NCBI GenBank assembly: GCA_014529385.2
Contig: CM043958.1
Coordinates: forward strand, 149,738,793 to 149,802,792
DNA: 64,000 bases
Direction of reading: 5' to 3'
From: Adiantum capillus-veneris
Lineage: Eukaryota; Streptophyta; Polypodiopsida; Polypodiales; Pteridaceae
Shown here: piece by piece, positions 1 to 10,060 of the stretch
Numbering within the stretch: the stretch's first letter is position 1
Layout of the letters: each line of letters begins with the position of its first letter
Position numbers and translations under genes: made by a program
Notes under the pieces: generated by a model
Seen by the model: only the letters and a program-made list of their open reading frames with translations
Told to the model about the DNA's origin: nothing
The model's database searches: none

Positions 1-1275
1 CCCTGTTACAAGTGTGGTGGAGACCATTGGCTAAGAGGCTGTCCTCATGATGAAATCATTAGAGTCAACGTGTATTGCACCGAGTGTGGAATTACTCACT
101 TGATTCCTAATTGCCCTAAGAACCCGAGCAAAGGAGCAAAAACTACTTTGAACATGCTGGAAGCAGTGCCTTCCAGTGGAGGGTCAGAAAACGAGACAGT
201 GATACTTATCCAGGCAGTGACACGAGCCCAAGCCCAAAGAATGACAAACAAACCCATAATTGAAGAGCCAAAGACCGATGCCCCAAGTGCTGAAATGAAA
301 AATCAGAGAAGCACTTGGAAAGCTAGAAAGGCGCGTATGAAAGATAGGAGAGAACGAGAGCAAATGGCTCTATCCAAGGAGTTAAAACACACAAAGGATA
401 GATTAGAGCGGTTAGAGGATCTAACTAGTTTAAGCTCACACACTGCGGCAACAATAGGGCCCAAGGAAATAGTAGAACCCAAAAGTGCAGGATCAGGAGG
501 ATCAGTGCTGGTAGAAAAAGTAAATGAACAGTTGGACGCACTTCTAAAAGCATACAAAGCTAGACTCAAAAACAACCAAACCCAAGAGCAAAGATGGATG
601 ACTTATCCATATGCAGAAATAGAAAAACAGAGGTTGGAAATGTGTCGAAAGATGATTGAAACAGCCCAATCCTTGATAGAAAATCCGCTTGGTAAACCTG
701 CAAGTTGGCATGAGGTACCAGCTCCAACCCCTATCAAACCAACTCTAGAGAAACAAATAGACATGAAGGAGAGACTCACGATTGCCTCTGAGTCTAGGAG
801 AGAACCTATCATAGTGCCAAATACAACAGATGAGACAATTGATGGTTTCGAGCCTAAAACATTCGTAGAAATGGGTAAAGATTGTAATAGTCTAAATAAC
901 CTGTGGAAGCAAATCCGGGAAGCAAATGAAGCTAATAGGGTGAGCCACCAAATAAATAGCACGAGAAAGGAGGAAAATGAGATCTTACCTCCCATGGAAG
1001 AATTTGAGGCAAGATCACAAATGCACTTTGATATGCATTCACAAGGGGAAGACCACGGTTCAATTAGTTCGGGGCATAGCCAACCAGACTCGCTAACAAC
1101 TCTACCCTCTTACTTAGGGGAGTATGAAGCTAAGTCTGAGGTGAGAGTAATCCCATCTCAAAGACTTTCTTCCAACATAATGATGGATTCACAAGGGTTG
1201 ATTGAGTTATTGTCCACTCCTGTGGCATGCACAATCACGTTAGCCGAACTCCTGTGGCATGCACAATCACGTTAG
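1..1275 (+). CDS. Ty3 Gag C-terminal part with two zinc knuckles (5'-partial)
   Basis: The frame is open from base 1. It begins with two successive zinc knuckles, CYKCGGDHWLRGC and CTECGITHLIPNC, both with CX2CX3HX4C spacing, one residue shorter than the usual CX2CX4HX4C. Gag zinc knuckles bind the element RNA for packaging. A long, charged, Lys/Glu/Arg-rich stretch with coiled-coil character follows (for example KELKHTKDRLERLEDL), with no recognised fold. The frame ends at a stop created inside a 32-bp tandem duplication at 1216-1279, and the next part of the polyprotein lies in another frame. The methionine at 70 is internal, because homology begins upstream of it. Confidence 0.7.
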   Translation, partial: PCYKCGGDHWLRGCPHDEIIRVNVYCTECGITHLIPNCPKNPSKGAKTTLNMLEAVPSSGGSENETVILIQAVTRAQAQRMTNKPIIEEPKTDAPSAEMKNQRSTWKARKARMKDRREREQMALSKELKHTKDRLERLEDLTSLSSHTAATIGPKEIVEPKSAGSGGSVLVEKVNEQLDALLKAYKARLKNNQTQEQRWMTYPYAEIEKQRLEMCRKMIETAQSLIENPLGKPASWHEVPAPTPIKPTLEKQIDMKERLTIASESRREPIIVPNTTDETIDGFEPKTFVEMGKDCNSLNNLWKQIREANEANRVSHQINSTRKEENEILPPMEEFEARSQMHFDMHSQGEDHGSISSGHSQPDSLTTLPSYLGEYEAKSEVRVIPSQRLSSNIMMDSQGLIELLSTPVACTITLAELLWHAQSR

Positions 1276-1279
1276 CCTA
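1216..1279 (+). repeat. 32-bp tandem duplication that breaks gag-pol
   Basis: The unit beginning ACTCCTGTGGCATGCACAAT occurs at 1216-1247 and again at 1248-1279, with one mismatch near the end. A 32-bp period is not a multiple of three, so the duplication shifts the reading frame and gag stops in the second copy. Confidence 0.85.
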
Positions 1280-1771
1280 ACTCCTGAGGTTACGACGAAA
1301 CATGTGGCCACCGTAGGCAAATGCTTAGAAAAATTTGGAGTAAAAGACCCTACCTCGAAGCTTCAAGAAGGGATCAGAGAAATGGACAAACCTCAACTAA
1401 ACACTAGGCCAGTACCTTTAAACAAGGATGGAGAATATTGCGAGGGAGAAGATGGAAATACCACACTACCAGTAGAATTCAAAGGAGTGGTTTCCAAAGC
1501 TATTCTTAACAGTGGAGCGGGAGTCGCTATCGCCACCAAAGAAATCTAGAAAAAATGGAGAAAAATGGCTTTGAGAGCTACCAGAATGAAATTGCAATTG
1601 GCGGGTGGGTTCATGGAAAAGCCTCTAGGACTTTGAGAAAAAGTAATTGTCACCTCTTGCGGAATTGACTATGAGCATACATTTGCAATAGTTGATTTCA
1701 ACAAAAAGAACAATTACGAGATCATCTTGGGAAGACCATTCATGAGACAATTAAAGATGGTATAGGATTGG
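1259..1771 (+). pseudogene. Ty3 retropepsin (aspartic protease), broken
   Basis: The active-site region reads ILNSGAGVAIATKEI, where functional plant Ty3 proteases have an L-D-S-G-A-G motif. The catalytic Asp is Asn here. A stop follows directly (TAG near 1547). Further on, a frame containing YEIILGRPFMRQLKM matches the conserved I-L-G-R-P-F strand of retropepsins. The enzyme would release Gag, RT and integrase from the polyprotein. Stops and the Asp-to-Asn change make this copy inactive. Confidence 0.7.
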
Positions 1772-1871
1772 GGTTACGACCTCATATACCTTAGACATGG
1801 GGAGAATACGACCAAAATATACCTAAAAGACCATAGTTACAAGGATGTGAACCAGACACCAGTGGAAGAGT

Positions 1872-2930
1872 TTGACTCAGTCACATTGTCAGGGAAACAT
1901 GAATGTACCATCCCACTATCAAAAATTCACCATCCAGGACAGAAAAATCATAATGACACCACCAATAAGCGAAAGAATAAACGAGGAATCTTACGATGGG
2001 CCGGAAAATGCAAAACGGATAGACCTCGCTGCGCCACGCGAAGAGCCTCAGCCTGTCTATATAGCAACTGATTTAGAACCTGAAGAAGAAGAACTGCTAA
2101 CACAACTTCTCAAGAAGTATAAAGATGTGTTTGCATGGTCCTACAAAGACCTCAAAGGAGTTGATCCATTGATATGCCAATGTACAATTCCTTTGAAATC
2201 AGATGCCAAACCTAGCAAATAGCGTCCTTACACATATAATGACACATTCGCTAAACGAATCAAAGATGAGATTGACAAGCTGATGTATGCTGAATTCATC
2301 TATGAAATTGAGCATAAAAATTGGGTGTCACCCATTGTGGTTGTCCCCAAAAAGAACAGAAAGCTGCGTGTGTGTGTGAACAGTGAACGCAGCCACAATA
2401 AGGGATAATTATCCCTTGTTGATCACAGAACATGTGCTTGAAAGGGTGGCTGGAAAACGGGCTTATTCTTTTTTAGATGGGTTTTCGGGGTATAACCAAT
2501 TGGCAATTGCAATAGAGGATCAACACAAAATAGCATTTGCCACAGAGTGGGGAATATATGCATATAGAGTTATGCCTTTTGGCCTAACCAATACCCCAGC
2601 TACCTTCCAAAGGTTAATGACTCATGCGTTCAAAGAATACCTGAGAATATTCTTAAAAATATATATGGATGATCTCTGTGTCCACTCTCTTATACGAGAA
2701 GAACATATTGACCATTTACAAAAGGTATTTGAGGAGTGCATAACATATCGAATCTGTCTCAACCAGGAAAAGTGCATTTTTATGGTTAGGCAAGGCTCTA
2801 TCTTAGGACATATTGTCTCAAGAAATGGCATAACCACTGACCTAGACAAAATTAGAGTCATAGTAGACTTGCCCATGCCTACTAATGCCAAACAAGTACG
2901 TCATGGGACACTGCGGATATTATCGAAGAT
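1872..2930 (+). pseudogene. Ty3 reverse transcriptase, broken
   Basis: The frame at 1872-2222 holds the region just before RT (KKYKDVFAWSYKDLKGVDP) and ends in a stop where families normally read Q-R-P-Y. The segment WVSPIVVVPKKNRKLRVCVN follows to about 2380, then a frame change into NAATIRDNYPLLITEHVLER and SFLDGFSGYNQLAIA. The core motifs VMPFGLTNTPATFQRLM and YMDDLCVHS are present; YMDD is the catalytic metal-binding motif. Activity would be RNA-directed DNA synthesis in cytoplasmic particles. Several stops and frameshifts make it a pseudogene. Confidence 0.85.
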
Positions 2931-3470
2931 TCATATATATGTATGCAGTCATTGCACAACCTCTGTATCGCTTATTAGTCAGTTTCGATTGGACTGAGGA
3001 ATGTGAAACTTCATTCCAAAAGCTTAAGGAAAACCTTGTATCAGCACCTGTACTTAAAGCACCAGATTGGGAAAAGATATTTCATGTTCACATTGATGCA
3101 TTGCATATGCAATTGGGAGTATTCTGGCTCAACCTGGAGACGGAACAATGGATTTCCCAGTTTGTTATGCGAGCCGACAGCTAAATAGTGCAAAAAAGAA
3201 CTACACCACCACTGAAAGAGAGGGATTAGGAATCATTTATGTTGTAAAGAAATTTCTGCATTACTTACTTGCAAACAAATTTGTGTTCTTCACAGATCAT
3301 CAAGCTCTTTTGTATCTAGTAAATAAACCATGCAATACTGGGAGCATTGTACGCTGGTTTATTATATTGCTAGAGTTTGACTTCACAGTGGTAGTAAAAA
3401 AGGGTAAAACTCATCTACGGGCGGATCATCTTTCAAGGGTACAAAATGGGGAAGCTCCTAAAGGAGTAGA
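2931..3470 (+). pseudogene. Ty3 RNase H domain, broken
   Basis: The connection segment (HCGYYRRFIYMYAVIAQPLYRLL) lies in one frame and FDWTEECETSFQKLKENL continues it. HVHIDA corresponds to the first catalytic Asp region of RNase H. The continuation, TTTEREGLGIIYVVKKFLHY and FFTDHQALLYLVN, lies in the next frame and contains the conserved Glu and the T-D-H motif. LRADHLSRV marks the domain end (canonical A-D-x-L-S-R). The frame change between 3100 and 3180 inactivates it. Confidence 0.8.
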
Positions 3471-4215
3471 CGATGACATACCTGATGCTTATCTTTTCAA
3501 TACTGAAATGATACCCAAATGGTCTCAAGAAACTGTTAGCATTCTTTCCTTTCGAGGTAGATTTGATAACAAGGAAGACAGATCCAAACAACAAACATTT
3601 CGACAAACAAAAAACTTTCAATTGATTGCAGGACGACTGTACCATCTAGGATCGGACCAAATTCTACGATTATGTATAAATCCAGAGGAATTCGAGTGTT
3701 ATCTTGAAGAAGTCCAGGATTGTGCATTTCATTGTTCAAAAATGAAAACACACCAAAGATTGAAACACTTAGGAGTTTATTGGCCAACTATGTATGCTGA
3801 TACACATGCTTATGTTAACAATTGTACTATATGTAGTGCCAAACGACCGGTGGATCACGCGACATTGTTTCAGGTAAACATTGCACCTGCATGGAGTCAA
3901 TATATCATTGATTTCTTAACAACAAGGATATTTCCTAAAAACATAACCAAAGCGCGAAAAAGGGCTATAGAGTTGGAGGCTCGAGACTTTAATTTAATTG
4001 AAAATCAACTCTATAAGAGAGGAAAGGACAATCAACTTAGAATATGTGCAAGCGAAAGTGAATACCTGCTGATTCTAGAACACACACATGGAGAAATAAG
4101 TGGAGGCCATTTTTCAGGCGATAAGACGGCAAAAATTGTCTTAACCGTAGGAATATGGTGGCCTACATTGCACATGGATGCCGAGGATTTTGTAAAGCGT
4201 TGTGACGCATGTTAG
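3470..4215 (+). pseudogene. Integrase N-terminal region with two zinc-binding modules in tandem
   Basis: Within one open frame, two similar units follow each other. Unit 1 has GRLYHLGSDQILRLC, then YWPTMYADTHAYVNNCTIC. Unit 2 has NQLYKRGKDNQLRIC, HTHGEISGGHF and WWPTLHMDAEDFVKRCDAC. Both follow the integrase zinc-binding (HHCC) layout, L-Y ... L-R-x-C ... H ... H ... WPT ... C-x2-C. The spacer, with YIIDFLTT and a basic stretch, resembles the segment preceding the zinc finger in Tat-type elements. The module normally assists integrase multimerisation and DNA binding, and one copy is the rule. The unit ends in a stop after the second C-x2-C. Confidence 0.7.
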
Positions 4216-4224
4216 CGCACTTAG

Positions 4225-4890
4225 GTGCCGATAAAGAGAGATGAGATGCCACTACGGCCAATGATGGGAGCGGGAGCACGGGTATTTGCCAAATGGGACA
4301 TTGATTTTGTGGAGCCTATTTCACCCCCTGCATATCGCACCCATACCCAATATATCATTGTGGCTACGTACTATCTCACAAAATGGGCGGAAGCCAAAGC
4401 AACACAAAAAGCAAACGCAAGAACCACTGCACAATTTTTGTATGAAAATATCTTTGTACGATACGGGTTACCAATAGAAATTGTCAGTGATCGAGGAACA
4501 CATTTTCTTAATGAAGTCATTGAATATCTGCTAGAGGAATCATGGTCATACATAGAAAATCTGCTCCATATCATCCACAGGCAAATGGACAAGCTGAGGC
4601 CACAAATAAAACACTATGCACTGTTTTGACTAAAATTGTAGCAGAGTCAAGGACTGACTAGGATCAACAATTACACTCGACACTATGGGTATACAGGGTA
4701 GCTTACAAAACATCAATCGGAACAACACCGTACAACATGGTGTTTGGTCTAAACGCTATATTACGACCAAAACGACAATTTTCTCGGAAACTGGGCAAAC
4801 GGAGTCCAAATCAAGAACTTTCCGACCTAAACCGCATCTTGCAAGAAGTTGGGAGCACATGTCAAATTTCATAGAAAGTGGTTCGGGGAC
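4225..4890 (+). pseudogene. Ty3 integrase catalytic core, broken
   Basis: FAKWDIDFVEP supplies the first catalytic Asp of the D,D,E triad and IVSDRGTHFLNEV the second. The Glu segment (APYHPQANGQAEATN) is in a different frame from about 4558, so a frameshift lies near 4530. The tail continues as ...GTTPYNMVFG... and is interrupted by stops near 4620, 4660 and 4870. Integrase inserts the cDNA into the chromosome. No chromodomain is seen, unlike elements A and B in this window, so this is a different lineage. Confidence 0.8.
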
Positions 4891-5852
4891 CCCCATTGTA
4901 AGATTTTTTCACTTCACTTAGAGCTCATTTCTATTATTTCCTTCTTGAGAGAGAGCTCTTGCCACCTAGAGCGAACCGGACTTCCAGCTGCTTCTACGAC
5001 ACGCAGACCACCCGACAGGCTCCAGATATGAGAGGTAGGCTCACCACCTTGAGCTTTTCGCATATGTTTGATGTTTTGTCGCGAAAACTAGTGTAGGGTT
5101 CACACGGGGAATGGGCAATAGAGACCTACAGGTAGAGGTGGCCGCCTAACGGCTAACCCAAAAGCAATAAGGCTTCATAGGGGGTTTACCCTAGCATAGG
5201 AGACCACTCTTGAATGCACAAAGGCGGCAAAAAAACCATTTGAAAAAACCCTAACTTCTAGAGCCCTGCAAGAGGCCACCAAGTGGTAAATCGATGGAAA
5301 GTCGCCCAAATGCTACTAAAACTCATGGTTAGGAGCATCTCGACATGCTCTACAAAGCTATATAGCCCACATGGCCATAAGGCGACCCGAAGCGGGACTA
5401 AGCTTCAAAAACGGCATCAGACACACAAAGCGTCAACTGGCTCTCATGGCCAAACCGGATGTCCGTTTTCCACCAAACTTCACGAGCGGCTTTCCTAAAC
5501 CATCAAGAACCAAGTCCTATGGTGGTAGACCACCACAAGTCATCAACGACATGTAAACGCAACCACGGGCGCTTAAAGAGTGACAAATTGCCAAACAGAG
5601 CTCCGGTGAAGCCAAAGCCAACAAAAACCATATGGCAAGGATCCCCAAGGAACCATGAAGCTATGGAGACTAACATCAAGAAATTTCATCGCCGAAAAGC
5701 ACATTAAGAGTCAGAAAATGACTCAATACTCTGAAAGCCAGACAGGGAGTTTCTATCTATCTTTTTGACTTTTTTATTGAAATAGGGCTTAAAGGGGACT
5801 CAGGGGGGCTCAGGGCATATACTAGTAGCATTTCTCATAAAAAAATCATCAG
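4891..5852 (+). other. Post-pol spacer of the Ty3 element, no gene recognised
   Basis: Between the integrase tail and the palindromic repeats there is no frame with recognisable homology. Open frames at 5283-5707 overlap in all three plus-strand frames and are short. The stretch is GC-richer than the following repeats. It may be the remains of a further 3' reading frame or untranslated sequence. Confidence 0.5.
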
Positions 5853-6898
5853 GAGACATCCTACGCGTAGGATGTCTCAAGGCCATGTCTGGGCACCAAA
5901 CTCAATATCTCACCTCATACACAGCGTCTACATAGCTTATACATGCTAGCCATCAAGTTTCATCACATTTGGACAGGAGTTGACCTCATATGCATCAAAA
6001 AACCAAAAGTCAGAGCATAGAGGCAATAATGGGTCATAGACCTACCAAAACTAGTCCAAATCACATGAAACTTACACAATATACTCATTAGCACATTGCC
6101 AAGCTAACTGTGGGGTCAGATATGAAAATTAATGAAATACACATCCTACGCGTAGGATGTCTAAATGTCCTATTTGACCTCCAGTTGGTGTTTTTGAGTT
6201 CCAGATATCTTAATACATCTTCACAAGCTCATAATCAAATTTCAAGCCAGACCCATCACATTTGGCCCCCAAAACCTCCAAGATGCACTTTCTGAGCCTA
6301 AAAACACTACACATGCTCCTAACAACACCAATGCTTATCCAAGTCAAAATCTAAGAGCAGGGCCATGTTCTACATGCTAAGGGCCACCCACAGAACCAAA
6401 ATCAAGTCGTTCTGAGAAAGTAGACATCCTACGTGTAGGATGTCTCCAGGGTCATATTGACCTTCTATGCAGGAATTGACTTCATAGGAGTCTTTTACAT
6501 GGTATAAGAAGCCTATATATCAAATTTCAACCCAATTGAATATCATTTGTCATCCATATAGGACATCCTACCCATTTTGTGAGCTTAAAGCCTAAATCTG
6601 CTCAAAATTGCACTTTTTGATGTCCAAACCTAATTCCAAGTACATAGCCATGTTGCATAGGTCAAGGGCCACAAGCCTGTTAAGTTTCATTAAAATCAGA
6701 GAAAATAGACATCCTACGTGTAGGATGTCTGCATGCTTATTTTTCAGACAAAAATCTATTGTGGACACATGCATGGTTTCCCTGGTCCCTTTTGAGTTCT
6801 TATTTCAATTTTCAAGTCATTTGGGTAGTCAAAACTCAGTTTATCAGCTAATCTGTAAAAAAAACGCTAACTTTAGACTATTGAGTGCAACAGGATCC
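5853..6898 (+). repeat. Four degenerate ~285-bp tandem units, each with a perfect or near-perfect palindrome
   Basis: Palindromes sit at 5853-5878 (26 bp, perfect), 6141-6160 (20 bp, perfect; ACATCCTACGCGTAGGATGT), 6422-6445 and 6707-6730 (both 11-bp arms around a central GT). Centre-to-centre spacing is about 285, 283 and 285 bp. Sequence between them is weakly conserved: a motif like TCAAATTTCAA-CC, GGGCCAC, and TGACCT shortly after each palindrome. A partial copy (GACATCCTAC) lies at 6562, and a half-site (AGACATCCTACGTG) lies inside the LTR at 11019-11032. Such sites could bind a dimeric protein or form cruciforms, but no function is shown. Confidence 0.8.
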
Positions 6899-7918
6899 AT
6901 GGCAGCCACAAAGTCACCTGCAAAAAAAAAGAGGATGACTATCAAGGACTACTTAGAAGAAGTGGAGCCTTTTGTTATCCCAGAGGGAACCCTGAAGCTC
7001 ACAAGCACTTGGATTCAAGATGACCTACTAGAAACCAATGATCTGAGAATCTACCAAGGAGTGTTTAAAGATCCGGAGGGAAATGCAATGGAGCTACCCA
7101 TGATCCCTCAAGAGCTCAATGAATTTGTCAGGAGCAAGATGGGGGACTACTTGGACAAACTGGATCTCCACAATTACTTTGAAGCCTTGCCAGCAAGGAT
7201 TGATGTTAAAAGAGTGTGGGAATTTGTCACCACAATCAAAGAGGATGGCATAGCCAGAGTTACAGATCTGCAAGGCAAGCCTAATACAATGATTGTCATC
7301 ACAAAGAAAGTGGTGGCAGCAGCACTCGACCTCTCTAACAAAGGAGACAGTGTGACTAAGAGGCGAGATGACATTAAGGTCTACTCAGAAAAGAAAAATA
7401 ACTATACATTTGAAGATATTGCAAACCCGAAGGTGGCCATCATGAGCCAACTATACAACCAGTACTTCCACATGTGTACCAAGCGGCCACAGAAATACAG
7501 GATGCCACCTGGAGCTATTGCCACCACTTTCACCTGGGCGATGCAGAAGAGCAAACCAAAGGAGATAAACTATGCCGCTTACATTCATGATAACCTTATG
7601 AATATGGGGACCAAAAATCCCACTTATATTGTGCCTGGTGAGTTGATAACCAAAGTCATCTATGGAGCATTGCATGCCAAGGGAAATTGGCCTCTATCTC
7701 CCTTCCAAAATGATTGGCTCAAGCTGAAGGAAGACAAAGAAGAAGAGCCTCCTAAGGCTCCAAGGGTAGCCACAAGGTTGAAGCGCCGTTTAGAGACAGT
7801 GCTAGAAGAGCCGCCAGAGCCCAAGAAGGGAAAGAAAGAAACTCTACAGGTGCCATTAAAGGAAACAGTCACAGAAAGCAGTAAGGCTAGAAAGACTAAT
7901 GGAAATCTTCAGAGCTGA
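6899..7918 (+). CDS. Accessory ORF of the Ty3 element, N-terminal domain (339 aa)
   Basis: The frame starts at an ATG just after the last palindromic repeat (MAATKSPAKKKRMTIKDYLE). An in-frame ATG at 6608 exists but runs through repeat DNA, so 6899 is preferred. The first ~250 residues look globular. Spans such as GIARVTDLQGKPNTMIVITK and NYTFEDIANPKVAIMSQLYN have a spacing like that of plant transposon-associated proteins found downstream of Athila pol, though I cannot name a family with confidence. The C-terminus is Lys/Glu/Pro-rich and could carry a nuclear localisation signal (TRLKRRLE). It overlaps the next frame by 20 bp and probably formed one protein with it before a frameshift. Confidence 0.6.
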   Translation: MAATKSPAKKKRMTIKDYLEEVEPFVIPEGTLKLTSTWIQDDLLETNDLRIYQGVFKDPEGNAMELPMIPQELNEFVRSKMGDYLDKLDLHNYFEALPARIDVKRVWEFVTTIKEDGIARVTDLQGKPNTMIVITKKVVAAALDLSNKGDSVTKRRDDIKVYSEKKNNYTFEDIANPKVAIMSQLYNQYFHMCTKRPQKYRMPPGAIATTFTWAMQKSKPKEINYAAYIHDNLMNMGTKNPTYIVPGELITKVIYGALHAKGNWPLSPFQNDWLKLKEDKEEEPPKAPRVATRLKRRLETVLEEPPEPKKGKKETLQVPLKETVTESSKARKTNGNLQS

Positions 7919-8960
7919 GAGAGCGCTAAAAGGGGATCTGAGCGAGTTTTGGAATCCATCACTTGAGGCTATGTCTGGATCATCTCAAAGGACTCAAAGG
8001 GATCAGTTTGAAGATTGTATCAAGAATTTTGAGATCTTAGATGCTACAGTGGAGAATATACCTTTTAGCGAAGAAGAGGTTGATGATATGAGACGGCAGC
8101 TGCTAGAAGAGCAGGAGGGCCAAGAAAAAGAGAGGAAAACAAAGGCGGATCGGGATTTCAAGAAGAAGCAACCAACTCCACCATCAAGCCGAGAATCCAT
8201 CCCTCCACCATCACCACCTCCTCATAGTCCTCCTCAAACCCAACAAACTGAGGAGTTGGACAAATTTGATGGGCAACAAGACTCCAAGGAAGAGGAGAAC
8301 AAAGAAGAGGATCAGAAGGCAGAAGTTGAACCAAAAGATGAGAAGCCAGATCCAGAAGAAAAAAACTATAGAATATTTCTTGATCTACTAGCTGCTGGAT
8401 ACTCTCAAGAAGAGGCAGCTAATGCAGCTTTTGAGTTGTCGAGCACTAAACCCAAAGAATATATGTTGAGCCCTCGGTTAGTGGATTTGAAGGAAATGGC
8501 CACAGATACAGTGGATTTACAGCCACAAGCCAATGATTGGGATGAAATGATGCAAAGACTCACTGGGCTCAGAGCAAGGTCTATGGCCATTGAGATTGAA
8601 ATTGATAATCTCAAAGAAAATGAAGTTCAAATCAAAGCCGAGGTGGACTCGCTGCAAAAGCAGGACCAAGAGAACACACAGAAGCAAGTCAAGCTGCAAG
8701 CCGATCTGGACGCGGCACTAAAAAGATGCCAAGAGATGGAAAGACAGAGTCAAGCAGTAGACCAAAAGCTTCAAAGAGCAGAGGAGGAGTACGAGAAAAT
8801 CATCAAATCACTGACGGATGTGGAGAAAGAAAGGGACAACTTGACACTCCAGCTTGCTGATGAGTCCAAAGAAGTGGAAACTTTGAGGAATGCTAAGGAA
8901 AAAGTTGAGCTAGAACATGAGGCAAGCCAGGACAAAGTTATAGAGCTAAAGATCAAATGA
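7899..8960 (+). CDS. Accessory ORF of the Ty3 element, acidic and coiled-coil part (353 aa)
   Basis: Residues 1-90 are charged, and 91-115 are Pro/Ser-rich (IPPPSPPPHSPPQ). Residues 116-155 are Glu/Lys/Asp-rich. Residues 159-180 read FLDLLAAGYSQEEAANAAFEL, a helix-turn that resembles the first helix and loop of UBA domains (weak). From about 215 to the end there are heptad-like repeats typical of a long coiled coil (NLKENEVQIKAEVDSLQKQ). The frame probably continues the 6899-7918 product after a +1 shift, and its coiled coil resumes in the next frame after the stop at 8958-8960. No enzymatic motif is seen. A structural or self-association role is inference. Confidence 0.6.
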   Translation: MEIFRAERALKGDLSEFWNPSLEAMSGSSQRTQRDQFEDCIKNFEILDATVENIPFSEEEVDDMRRQLLEEQEGQEKERKTKADRDFKKKQPTPPSSRESIPPPSPPPHSPPQTQQTEELDKFDGQQDSKEEENKEEDQKAEVEPKDEKPDPEEKNYRIFLDLLAAGYSQEEAANAAFELSSTKPKEYMLSPRLVDLKEMATDTVDLQPQANDWDEMMQRLTGLRARSMAIEIEIDNLKENEVQIKAEVDSLQKQDQENTQKQVKLQADLDAALKRCQEMERQSQAVDQKLQRAEEEYEKIIKSLTDVEKERDNLTLQLADESKEVETLRNAKEKVELEHEASQDKVIELKIK

Positions 8961-10060
8961 AAGTGAAAGATCAGACCATCTAGAGGCTAAGGGCATCTCC
9001 AGCCAAAGTCAGAGCTACTACCTCAACTAGCACTACTTCAGAGAAGGATATATATGAAGAACAAATGAAGGAACTCCAAAAGGAGTTGACACTAGAGAAG
9101 AGACAAAGATTGATGCTGGCCGAGGACTCCCTAGTGATGCAAAGCCGTCTGGAAGATGAGAACAAGGCCATGAAAGATGAGCTAGAAGCCTTGAAAAAGA
9201 ATATCAAGGACGAGGATCTAAAGAGGATGCAAACAAAAAATGAAGACACCAAGAGGAAGCTAGAAGAGGCTGAAAAAGCCAATGCTGAATTGAACGACCT
9301 CTTAGTGAACATGGGGGATCAAGCTAAACAGGAAAAGAAAGCATATCAGAAGTAGATTGATGAGCTAAAAGGCCAACAACAGACTGAAGAGCCACATTTG
9401 AGCACAGGGCCAGCAGCAATGGAAGGAATTGACATAGACAATGTGTCAGATCCAGTGGACACAACAATGTAAGAGGAAATCCTTGTGGGACCATCCCAAG
9501 AGCCCTGGGATCTGACACAAGAAGAAGAAGAAAATCTACAAAAGGCAATAGAAGCCGCAATAAAAGACACCGCCAAAGAAGCAATGGAGTAGGAGCAGAG
9601 GGTATTAAAGTCAATGACCATTCATAAGTTAGATGCAAATGTCGTTCGACATGAATGGCTACAACCTTCTCTCCCATATCCTCTTCTCAAGTATGAAGCT
9701 GCTACAATAAACAAGCGGATTAAAGAGGAGCCGATAGTGCCATTATACGAAGAAGATATCTCCAAACCACAAGGAGTTAAGCTTATTGTGGACTCTCAGC
9801 CAAAATGGAGAAAGGCATGGCTAACTAAATATCCACAGTATTTAGTTCATCTGGTAGAGGCGCCTAAAATAATCAGAGACAACCTTAGCTTTTGCCCTCT
9901 ACCAAGGATGCGGACCTGGAAAGAACAAGATCTGCTGAAGAAAAGCCACCCCACGTGGCTCGACTACCCAAAGCTGCCAGGCTTGAAGGCAGGTGAGAGA
10001 ATGAGTGAGCAATACATGGTGAAAACCCTAAGGGCGCCATTCAATTGTTCACTGGCTCTC
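8961..10060 (+). pseudogene. Accessory ORF of the Ty3 element, continued coiled coil and C-terminal part, broken
   Basis: One frame (the frame of 9065 and 9614) stays readable but has stops near 9353, 9470 and 9590. The first part continues the coiled coil (KELQKELTLEKRQRLMLAED; LEDENKAMKDELEALKKN). After an acidic linker comes a non-coiled segment (HEWLQPSLPYPLLKYEAA; WRKAWLTKYPQYLVHLVEAP; HPTWLDYPKLPGL) that is aromatic- and proline-rich and looks globular. Together with neighbouring frames this implies an original protein of more than 1,100 residues. The family is not recognised. Confidence 0.5.

Noticed and set aside
6608-6898. Upstream start of the accessory ORF at 6608
   Set aside because: The extra 97 codons translate palindromic tandem-repeat DNA; the ATG at 6899 gives a plausible N-terminus.
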